From NCBI GenBank assembly GCA_046313675.1, contig JBKBXU010000043.1:1-19377 (forward strand): a stretch of 19,377 bases of DNA, in the 5' to 3' direction. Below, one piece after another: positions 7,088-13,723 of this stretch (positions within the stretch are counted from its first letter, which is position 1; every line of letters starts with the position of its first letter). Both the position numbers and the translations under genes were made by a program. Source of the DNA: JBKBXU01 sp046313675 (GTDB taxonomy: Bacteria > Bacteroidota > Bacteroidia > Cytophagales > Cytophagaceae). The notes under the pieces are model-generated. The model saw only the letters and a program-made list of their open reading frames with translations, did no database searches and had not been told where the DNA came from.

Positions 7088-8458
7088 TTATTGGAGATGT
7101 TGCATTATTAAAGAATAAATATCTGTTGAATCAACTTCTTCAGAGTTTAAACTCATTTTTTCTTTGGAAATAAAAAGAGGCCAATAATTTTTATTATCCG
7201 GAATCCTGCCATGGGAACCCTTTACTAGTCCGGGATCTAAAGGAATAACATCAAGAAGTGTTCTGAATCCTAACTTTTTCTTAATTAACCTTGATCCAAT
7301 GTACAGTAAAGGGAATTTTATTTTAGGGTTGACAAACATTTCTACCGGGTCATATCCGGGCTTTCTGTGAATATCTACAGTTCGGGCAAAGTCCGGGGCT
7401 TTTTGTTCCTCCAACCAATAATAATAATCAAACCAGGCATCTTCCTCAGCAATAGCAACAAAGTCTCCGGCACGTATATGATCGATCTTAAACTTTACTT
7501 TCCCTTCTTTATCCAGCACTTCTTCTACACCTGATACAGTTTGCAGGAGGCTCTTTACCTGATCAGCTACCGTAGGATCATTAACGTAAATATGAGCAAC
7601 CTGATGATCAGCTACAGCAAAAGCTTTACTTGCCCCCGCATCCAAGAGCTCAAGACCATTCTCTTCTCTTATAGCTAAAAAACCGGCTTTTCGTAATTCC
7701 CGGTTCAGGGATACACTTTTATTAACAGGACTAATACCGTACTCTGATAAAATGATCACCCGGGCATTTCTTTCCTCATAGTGATTTACCAGATCCCGAA
7801 CAACATTATCAATTTCTATTAAATCCTTATATGTTTCAGGTGAATTCTCTCCGTGCTTTTGCAAACAATAGTCAAGGTGAGGCAAGTAAATAAAAGTCAA
7901 GGTAGGATCATATAACCTGTCTACATAAATGGATGAATCCGCAATCCATCGACTGGATTTTACAGAGGTCTTAGGCCCCCAGAAATCAAACAATGGAAAG
8001 GTTCCTAATGCTTTTTGAAGCTTATCTCTTAAGCCTGCCGGCTGGGTATAAATATCAGGAATCTTTCTTCCATCGGCTGGATATTGAGGACGAGGCGTCA
8101 CAGAAATATCTGCCGATGAATACATATTAAACCACCAAAACATATTGGCAACAGTAAAATCTGAATCCATTTTCTTTGCCTGATCCCAAATCTTATCTGC
8201 CTGCACCAATTTATTAGATTGTTTCCAAAACTTGATTTCACAATCATCTTTGTAATACCATCCATTGGCAACTATTCCATGATCAGAAGGGCTTTTCCCG
8301 GTAAGATAGTTGGATTGAGCGGTGCAGGTGACAGCCGGAAAGGCCGGTTTTATAACTGCACTAGTTCCAGATTCTATGTATTTAGATAAAAACGGGGTGT
8401 ATTTATTTACGACGGATCTGCTTAATCCTACAACATTAATTACAACCGTTTTACGCAT
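7088..8458 (-). CDS. eboF: EboF-type alkaline-phosphatase-superfamily protein (nucleotide pyrophosphatase-like)
   Basis: 456 residues, ATG at 8456-8458, overlapping the end of eboE by 8 bases (translational coupling likely). It has the fold signature of alkaline-phosphatase/nucleotide-pyrophosphatase enzymes: FPAVTCTAQSNYLTG at 40-54 holds the likely nucleophile threonine T44, and GSHGRIPDNKNYWPLF (414-429) holds a late metal-type histidine, H416. Other expected metal positions differ. The early Asp-Gly reads Val-Gly (10-11), and the SDHG motif reads SEYG (238-241). D196 and H202 lie where the Asp/His pair is expected, though not in the standard spacing. There is no signal peptide, so it should be cytoplasmic unless carried out by partners. 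Its place as last gene of the complete ebo cluster supports the EboF assignment. Whether it hydrolyses a phosphate ester or has lost activity is open. Confidence 0.88.
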   Translation of the reverse strand: MRKTVVINVVGLSRSVVNKYTPFLSKYIESGTSAVIKPAFPAVTCTAQSNYLTGKSPSDHGIVANGWYYKDDCEIKFWKQSNKLVQADKIWDQAKKMDSDFTVANMFWWFNMYSSADISVTPRPQYPADGRKIPDIYTQPAGLRDKLQKALGTFPLFDFWGPKTSVKSSRWIADSSIYVDRLYDPTLTFIYLPHLDYCLQKHGENSPETYKDLIEIDNVVRDLVNHYEERNARVIILSEYGISPVNKSVSLNRELRKAGFLAIREENGLELLDAGASKAFAVADHQVAHIYVNDPTVADQVKSLLQTVSGVEEVLDKEGKVKFKIDHIRAGDFVAIAEEDAWFDYYYWLEEQKAPDFARTVDIHRKPGYDPVEMFVNPKIKFPLLYIGSRLIKKKLGFRTLLDVIPLDPGLVKGSHGRIPDNKNYWPLFISKEKMSLNSEEVDSTDIYSLIMQHLQ

Positions 8459-9671
8459 ATTTTTTATTTTTGACTATGACTTTTTTCGTCACCCATTCCA
8501 GTTCCCGGATGATCAATTCATTAATCTCTCCTTTAAGACTTTCAGGTAATACCTCCCAGGTATAGGTTTCTATTTCAAGATGAGAGCACATATTTTTTCT
8601 TTTCAGCAATAACAACGTTTCATTAATAGCTTGTTGAGTAGATGAAAAAACGCCGTAATCTTCCGTAAATACAGGGACGTGAAAATGAATTCTCCATTCT
8701 TCTGCATTTGGATCCATTAAATCTTCCATGGCTACTGACAGATCAGGATATTTTATAATCCGCCCATTTTTATTCCTGCTCACCACTTGATGCAAATACA
8801 CAGGATCGGCAAATTCATTTAATGAACCAATCAATGCTTTCCTTTTATTCAGGGCAGGAAGAATGAGTTTTAACGCAGAACTGATTTGAACCTTGCCAAT
8901 TTTAATTCCTGCCTTTTTTAATTTCTCAAAAGTATGAAGGGGTTCCTCATAAGCCAGGGCAAAATGGCATACATCATAACACACACCTATGTGTTCTCTC
9001 AATACCTGCTCTGCCTTACCACGACTTACACCAGCCTCCACAATTACCTTTAACCCGTATTTATGTAAATAGTGCGGAAAGAAGTTTAGCAGATCGTTGG
9101 TATTTTCCAACAAACCATCCGGCTCAGGCTCAATATCAATATGAATTTTCTTACCGCTTGTACGGTAAATTTCATCAAGTTCAAGAGCCACCATAGCCAT
9201 ATTTTCAGCACCTTGTTTTAATGCCAACTTCTGTTCAGAAGATACAAACCAGTGCTTGTACGATATTGGAGAGGTAGAAATACTGCCGTCCATGTCTTCA
9301 GGCAATAAACCGGCAAGAATTCTGGCTAACCGAAGAGTGTATTCTCTCCTTTCTCTTGTCCTCCAGTCAGGTTTATGTACCAGGTCTTTCACCTTTTTAC
9401 GATGAAAATTCCCATATGGAAAACCGTTAATCGTAAATACATATAGGTTATTATTGATCAACCATTGCCGAAACAACCAAAGATTTTCTCCTTTCAAAAG
9501 TTCTTCACTTGCAAGCGATGAAAGCCTCAAACCTATGCCGAAAGGTTTCCCTGAAGCTGCTCTTCCTGCAATTTTAAGGGTATGAATTTTTAAATTTTCA
9601 AAGGTTTCTTCCCAGGTTTCCCCTGCATGAATATTCGTGCAATAAGAAAGGTGAAAATTATTTACAATCAT
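8451..9671 (-). CDS. eboE: EboE, TIM-barrel 'metabolite traffic protein' (sugar isomerase-like)
   Basis: 406 residues, ATG at 9669-9671, 5 bases after the eboD stop. It matches the EboE family, TIM-barrel proteins related to xylose isomerase-like sugar isomerases/epimerases. Visible family segments are the opening LSYCTNIHAGETWEETF (residues 8-24), INGFPYGNFH, a central IHIDIEPEPDG with the acidic residues expected of a barrel metal site, VIVEAG, and the strongly conserved GVCYDVCHFALAYEEP, followed by GKVQISSAL. The sequence predicts a soluble cytoplasmic protein with no signal peptide. The substrate is unknown; in other bacteria the family occurs only within ebo clusters, where it is linked to processing or moving a secondary metabolite precursor. 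Its tight coupling to eboD and eboF argues that they act on the same small molecule. The assignment to EboE is based on motif resemblance plus the full cluster context. Confidence 0.9.
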   Translation of the reverse strand: MIVNNFHLSYCTNIHAGETWEETFENLKIHTLKIAGRAASGKPFGIGLRLSSLASEELLKGENLWLFRQWLINNNLYVFTINGFPYGNFHRKKVKDLVHKPDWRTRERREYTLRLARILAGLLPEDMDGSISTSPISYKHWFVSSEQKLALKQGAENMAMVALELDEIYRTSGKKIHIDIEPEPDGLLENTNDLLNFFPHYLHKYGLKVIVEAGVSRGKAEQVLREHIGVCYDVCHFALAYEEPLHTFEKLKKAGIKIGKVQISSALKLILPALNKRKALIGSLNEFADPVYLHQVVSRNKNGRIIKYPDLSVAMEDLMDPNAEEWRIHFHVPVFTEDYGVFSSTQQAINETLLLLKRKNMCSHLEIETYTWEVLPESLKGEINELIIRELEWVTKKVIVKNKKYA

Positions 9672-9676
9672 AGATA

Positions 9677-10852
9677 TTAAATTTCAAAATCCGCAGGTTG
9701 TAATTCGTATTCTTTAAGAAGCTTAATAGCTTGCAACATTATATCCTCTGAAATCTGATGTACCTCTTTGCCTTTGCCAATTTCTTCCAAGAGCATTATA
9801 GTAAGCCTCCCACCTAAATGCTCCCTGAATTCATTAATTCCATTCAATAAAGCGTTCCGTTCATCAATTACCACAAGCATTTCTTCAAAAAACAACTTAA
9901 ATCCCACCTGTTTTAGTACTGACAAAATTCTTCCTAAATCTTCTTTTGATAACAGCTTTATAAGATATGCATAGGCACAATCCAAGGCTATTCCTGCCGC
10001 TACAGCTTCGCCATGATTAATTGAACAGCCGCTTAACTGTTCAAGTTTATGGGCAGCCCAATGGCCAAAATCCAAAGGCCTGGAAGAGCCTGCTTCAAAA
10101 GGATCCCCTCCTGATATATGTTCCATATGCAGTTCAGCACATCTATGAATAAGGATTTTCATTACATCCTGATTTCTTGAGTTGAGCTGGCAGGCATTAT
10201 ATTCTATAAACTTAAAAAAACCGGGATCTTTCAATAAAGCAACTTTCACTGCTTCTGAAATGCCGGATCTATAATCTTTATCTGAAAGTGTTTGCAGAAA
10301 GTTAAAATCATTGATCACCACATAAGGAGGATAAAATGTCCCCAAAAAATTCTTTTTACCAAAAGCGTTTATACCATTTTTCACTCCTACTCCGGAATCA
10401 TTTTGCGCAAGTACTGTAGTAGGAATTCGAATAAGCCTTATTCCTCTATGTGCAATGGCAGCAGCAAAGCCTGCCATATCCAAAACGGCACCACCACCAA
10501 TGACGGCAAGGTAGGAATGTCTGCACAATCCATTTTCTTCAATGCTGCAAAGAATTTTATCGAGGTAGTCTCTTCTGTTTTTAACATTCTCTCCTCCTTC
10601 TATTATTAAGGGAGGGCCTGTAAGATGAAAGTCAGATGCTACTGAATTACAATAATTGATGATCCTTCCCTGGAGTAATGGATGAGTTTCCGCCACACCT
10701 TTATCTACAACGAAAAAGACTTTTGCGGGCTTTTCACCCTTTTCTGAATCCAATAATTTAGAAAATACAGGATTACCAGGATGAAATAAATTATTTGTAA
10801 AAATTACCTCATATTGATAAGAAACCGAAAATGACTGCTGGATAGGGATCAT
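9677..10852 (-). CDS. eboD: EboD, 3-dehydroquinate synthase-like sugar phosphate cyclase
   Basis: 391 residues, ATG at 10850-10852. It belongs to the sugar phosphate cyclase superfamily (dehydroquinate synthase AroB and relatives that close a seven-carbon sugar phosphate into a ring). The NAD-binding glycine motif is present as VIGGGAVLDMAGFAAA (117-132), followed by RIPTTVLAQNDSGVGVKNGIN (142-162). The three zinc ligands are all visible: E200 in GISEAVKVALL, H264 in LDFGHWAAHKLE and H280 in INHGEAVAAGIALD. Catalytic competence is therefore likely. It is clearly distinct from housekeeping AroB in wording (DFGHWAAH rather than NxGHTxGH) and sits in the middle of the ebo operon, 48 bases after eboC and 5 before eboE. 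It probably makes a cyclitol-type ring other than dehydroquinate, but the substrate is unproven. Confidence 0.9.
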   Translation of the reverse strand: MIPIQQSFSVSYQYEVIFTNNLFHPGNPVFSKLLDSEKGEKPAKVFFVVDKGVAETHPLLQGRIINYCNSVASDFHLTGPPLIIEGGENVKNRRDYLDKILCSIEENGLCRHSYLAVIGGGAVLDMAGFAAAIAHRGIRLIRIPTTVLAQNDSGVGVKNGINAFGKKNFLGTFYPPYVVINDFNFLQTLSDKDYRSGISEAVKVALLKDPGFFKFIEYNACQLNSRNQDVMKILIHRCAELHMEHISGGDPFEAGSSRPLDFGHWAAHKLEQLSGCSINHGEAVAAGIALDCAYAYLIKLLSKEDLGRILSVLKQVGFKLFFEEMLVVIDERNALLNGINEFREHLGGRLTIMLLEEIGKGKEVHQISEDIMLQAIKLLKEYELQPADFEI

Positions 10853-10900
10853 CTGGAATAAGATTTCTATATATAATCCATTTTTCCGAAAAATGTTTAC

Positions 10901-11824
10901 TTATGTCACAGCAAAAAACTTACTTATCGCCAGGGAAACTGGCAATAAGAACATTATACTGAGAGCGGGAAGCCAACCTGCAAAGATTACTGCAATACTG
11001 GCATTCAGAACAATCAGGGATATTACACCCATTTTCACAGAACGCATAATAAACTTAGGTTTTGGAAAAATAAAGGCCTTCACCAGCGGAGGAAATATAA
11101 GAAGTGACAACAGGCCTATGAAAGGTATTGAAAAAGTAAAAGCATTAAAGTTTAAGGCCAGATAAAGTAAACCTCCCACCACTAATAAATACAATAAAAA
11201 CCCAAGAAATAAAAACAAGCGATTTCCTCCACGGACTTCACTTTGACTTACCAGGGTTATAGAAAAAATATAAATAAGGGGAATAATGCCTAGATAGATA
11301 ATTTCTTCCATAACGATCGGAATTGCCGCCGCACCTAAGAGCAGGTTACCGCTCCGGCACAAGCCCATATTTAAAGGTCCAAAAAAAGGATTGTGCTTGC
11401 TAATACTATTATACAATAAGGCAAAGGCCGCAATAGCGGATGCAAAGACCCCGGCTGTAACATTAACTGCCCAGGCTGAAGCAATACCTCCAATAAGAAG
11501 TGTACCTCCTAATAGAAAAGCACTGCTTAATGGCACTTTACCTGAAGGGATCGGTCTTTCCGGCCGTTCTTTCATATCAAGATCTACATCAAAGATGTCG
11601 TTAAACACTACCCCTCCACCATACAGGCCTATTGTAGCCAATAGCAGGCCCAAAGGAGGCAGGAATGAATGTTCGGCGGAAGATAACGAACTAACGATGG
11701 CAAATCCAGCCACAACGTCTGCAATAGCTGTAACTATATTTGCAGGACGCATTAATTGAAGGTAAGGGAGCGTCCCGTCCCAATATAACCTACCTGATGA
11801 TAATATCTGGCTCTTGCTGCTCAT
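10901..11824 (-). CDS. eboC: EboC, UbiA-family membrane prenyltransferase
   Basis: 307 residues, ATG at 11822-11824, overlapping the end of eboB by 35 bases. It is a polytopic membrane protein with about eight to nine hydrophobic helices, of the UbiA superfamily, which transfer an isoprenoid chain to an aromatic or other ring acceptor. The first aspartate motif is perfect: NDIFDVDLD (75-83) followed by ERPERPIPSG. The second Asp-rich motif, normally DxxxD around residue 190-200, is not seen; the matching loop reads SQSEVRGGNR (193-202). LNMGLCRSGNLLLGA (151-165) corresponds to the conserved Asn/Arg/Gly helix of the family. The opening LPYLQLMRPANIVTAIADVVAGF is typical of EboC. Position between the TatD-like and cyclase genes supports the name. 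It is likely to prenylate or anchor an ebo product at the inner membrane (inference). Confidence 0.9.
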   Translation of the reverse strand: MSSKSQILSSGRLYWDGTLPYLQLMRPANIVTAIADVVAGFAIVSSLSSAEHSFLPPLGLLLATIGLYGGGVVFNDIFDVDLDMKERPERPIPSGKVPLSSAFLLGGTLLIGGIASAWAVNVTAGVFASAIAAFALLYNSISKHNPFFGPLNMGLCRSGNLLLGAAAIPIVMEEIIYLGIIPLIYIFSITLVSQSEVRGGNRLFLFLGFLLYLLVVGGLLYLALNFNAFTFSIPFIGLLSLLIFPPLVKAFIFPKPKFIMRSVKMGVISLIVLNASIAVIFAGWLPALSIMFLLPVSLAISKFFAVT

Positions 11825-12701
11825 GATCTTTAGAATTTTGTCCGCCTCTTAAAATGGTATTTCCGTTATATTTCTCAGATTGAGAAGACAAATCTGTTTC
11901 CCAATCGCTTTCCATAAACTGCCCACTCTTTCCAAAAGCTGTAAGCGCATTCTGATAACATACCATATGCACGTGCTCAGCAGGTATGCCACTTTGTAGC
12001 ATAAGATGAGCCGTTTTCGGAACCGATAATGGATCGCTAATTCCCCAGTCAGCAGAACTATTAACCATTATTCTTTCAGGGCCATATTTTTTTACAATTT
12101 CAACCATACGTTCATTTCCCATCTTACTATTCGGGTAAATGGTAAATCCAGCCCAAAAACCTCTGTCAAGAACATCCTTGGCCGTTTCCTCATTGTTATG
12201 GTCAATAATTGCCATTTCCGGGGCAATTCCGTGCTCCAAACACACATCCATGCTTTTATTTGTTCCTGCTCTTTTGTCTCTGTGAGGTGTATGAACCTGT
12301 ACCGGCAAAGCCAGTTCCCTGGCTAAATCCAATTGCAGCCTGAAAAACCTATCTTCCGCCTTAGTCTGATCGTCGTAGCCGATCTCTCCTATCCCAACCA
12401 CGCCATCTTTGCAGGCAAATAAAGGTAACAGTTCCATCACTTGTTCAGCTAATGGCTCATTGTTAGCTTCCTTGGAATTCAGACCCATGGTACAATAATG
12501 ATGAATCCCAAATTGACTTGCTCTGAACCTTTCCCATCCAACCAAACTGCTGTAATAGTCCTTAAAACTACCAACTTCAGTTCTTGGCTGGCCCAACCAA
12601 AAGGCTGGTTCGATAATAGCTACTATGCCTGCTTTTTTCATGGCCTCATAGTCGTTTGTTGTGCGAGAGGTCATGTGAATATGCGGATCAATAAATTTCA
12701 T
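11790..12701 (-). CDS. eboB: EboB, TatD-family metal-dependent hydrolase
   Basis: 303 residues from the ATG at 12699-12701. An upstream in-frame start at 12738-12740 would overlap eboA and add 13 basic residues not expected for the family, whereas MKFIDPHIHMTSRTT is the usual opening, so 12701 is chosen. The TatD/amidohydrolase metal ligands are complete: H7 and H9 in HIH, E106 in GIGEIGYD, H137 in VQVHTPH, H168 in IIDHNNEET and D218 in NSSADWG. It should be an active cytoplasmic two-metal hydrolase of unknown substrate. It begins 19 bases after eboA ends and overlaps eboC by 35 bases at its 3' end. The C-terminal tail after about residue 280 is polar and lies mostly in the overlap, so it may be functionally unimportant. 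Confidence 0.9.
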   Translation of the reverse strand: MKFIDPHIHMTSRTTNDYEAMKKAGIVAIIEPAFWLGQPRTEVGSFKDYYSSLVGWERFRASQFGIHHYCTMGLNSKEANNEPLAEQVMELLPLFACKDGVVGIGEIGYDDQTKAEDRFFRLQLDLARELALPVQVHTPHRDKRAGTNKSMDVCLEHGIAPEMAIIDHNNEETAKDVLDRGFWAGFTIYPNSKMGNERMVEIVKKYGPERIMVNSSADWGISDPLSVPKTAHLMLQSGIPAEHVHMVCYQNALTAFGKSGQFMESDWETDLSSQSEKYNGNTILRGGQNSKDHEQQEPDIIIR

Positions 12702-12720
12702 AGAATTTATAATTTGACGG

Positions 12721-13605
12721 TTAAATTTCTTGTAATTCACTCTTATACAGCTGACTTGAAAACAGATCCCAATTCAACTTATCCCGATCAAGGGCATCAG
12801 ACAATTTGAAATCGCTTTCTAACAATTGGCGCGCTTCGGGCAATGTCGATTGTGCACAAGCCAGTGAAGCAGATATTTTATCTTTTGGATTACTGCTACT
12901 AAGAAGGGTTCTGATGTCTTGTAAAAAATGCAAGTCAATAAACGGACCTACCAGACGCCAAAGTTCGGGATTAACAGTCCTTCCGGCAGCCCATCGTTCA
13001 TGGGCGAAGTTCACCGCCATTTTGGCAAGAGCATAATTAGCTCTTTTATCAAGTCCTTTAATCTGATACAAAGGAGTCCCAATAAACAAAGCCTTTAACA
13101 CCATCTGATTCCAGGCATTATCATCAAAATATTCTGAAGGATAAGGGTTATCTAAAGCTACTGCTTCAAAAACCGATTGCATATTACTACGAATTCCTTC
13201 TGATGCCTGAGAAGAAAATAGCTCCTGGAAAGGTAAAAGCGGAAGCGCCTTGTATAACGAAATTTGCTCCCGCATATCTCCTGCGGAAAATAACTTCTTA
13301 ACCGCACTTATATAATCTTTTTCACTATTTGCAGGGAAATTTATAATTAATAGCCATCTTGCTACCATATCGGCAGTTATATTCTGAAGCTCCCAGCCGG
13401 GCCTTAATTGTTCACCAAGCTTTTTTTGTTCAGGAGAAATTTTAAGGGTGTCCTTCCCAATAAATCTAGGAACAGAACTATAGGAAACGAAAAGATCTTT
13501 TTCATTCCCTTCATCCATCAGGTCAAGCCGTCTCTCAAGCCATTCAATTTTATCTTCTGAAAGATTCTCTGTGAGGATGTGGTAAAGAAATAGAGATATC
13601 TGCAT
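12721..13605 (-). CDS. eboA: EboA domain-containing protein
   Basis: 294 residues, ATG at 13603-13605; first gene of the ebo operon. The family has no known biochemical activity. The C-terminal half carries the family signature: NPYPSEYF (153-160), AWNQMVLKALFIGTPLYQIKGLD (164-186), then AHERWAAGR (201-209) and VNPELWRLVGPF (211-222). The sequence predicts an all-helical soluble protein with repeated helix pairs, without signal peptide or membrane helix. Mapping to a helical-repeat scaffold is inference. It starts 96 bases after the purF-like stop, beyond a terminator hairpin, so the operon promoter must lie in the 81 bases between 13606 and 13686. I found no exact TAnnTTTG there, only a weak inverted repeat (TGAGG and CCTCA around 13616-13634). 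Confidence 0.88.
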   Translation of the reverse strand: MQISLFLYHILTENLSEDKIEWLERRLDLMDEGNEKDLFVSYSSVPRFIGKDTLKISPEQKKLGEQLRPGWELQNITADMVARWLLIINFPANSEKDYISAVKKLFSAGDMREQISLYKALPLLPFQELFSSQASEGIRSNMQSVFEAVALDNPYPSEYFDDNAWNQMVLKALFIGTPLYQIKGLDKRANYALAKMAVNFAHERWAAGRTVNPELWRLVGPFIDLHFLQDIRTLLSSSNPKDKISASLACAQSTLPEARQLLESDFKLSDALDRDKLNWDLFSSQLYKSELQEI

Positions 13606-13686
13606 AGGATCTTAGTGAGGTTAAAATTTCCTCATTAATAATCCTTAAAAGCCGAAAATGTTTAAAAAAAAAGAGAAGAAATATAA

Positions 13687-13723
13687 AAAAGCAGTAAAGC
13701 CCTAGTAGGCTCTTACTGCTTTT
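13687..13723 (-). terminator. Intrinsic terminator overlapping the end of the purF-like gene
   Basis: Read on the minus strand, AAAAGCAGTAAGAGCC pairs with GGCTTTACTGCTTTT around a 6-base loop (13702-13707), with a single bulged G. It ends in a run of six T (13690-13685). The gene's TAG stop (13702-13704) lies in the loop, so the last four codons form the upstream arm. It should stop transcripts from nuo-purF before eboA. Confidence 0.8.

Noticed and set aside
12702..12740. Upstream in-frame start for eboB, giving 13 extra residues and overlap with eboA
   Set aside because: The extension (MNYKKFNRQIINS) is not family-like, and the ATG at 12701 gives the standard MKFIDPHIHMTSRTT opening with a normal 19-base spacing.
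13606..13686. Promoter for the ebo operon
   Set aside because: A promoter must exist near here, but no exact TAnnTTTG or TTTG pair is present; only AT-rich tracts and a 5-base inverted repeat are seen, so no site is called.
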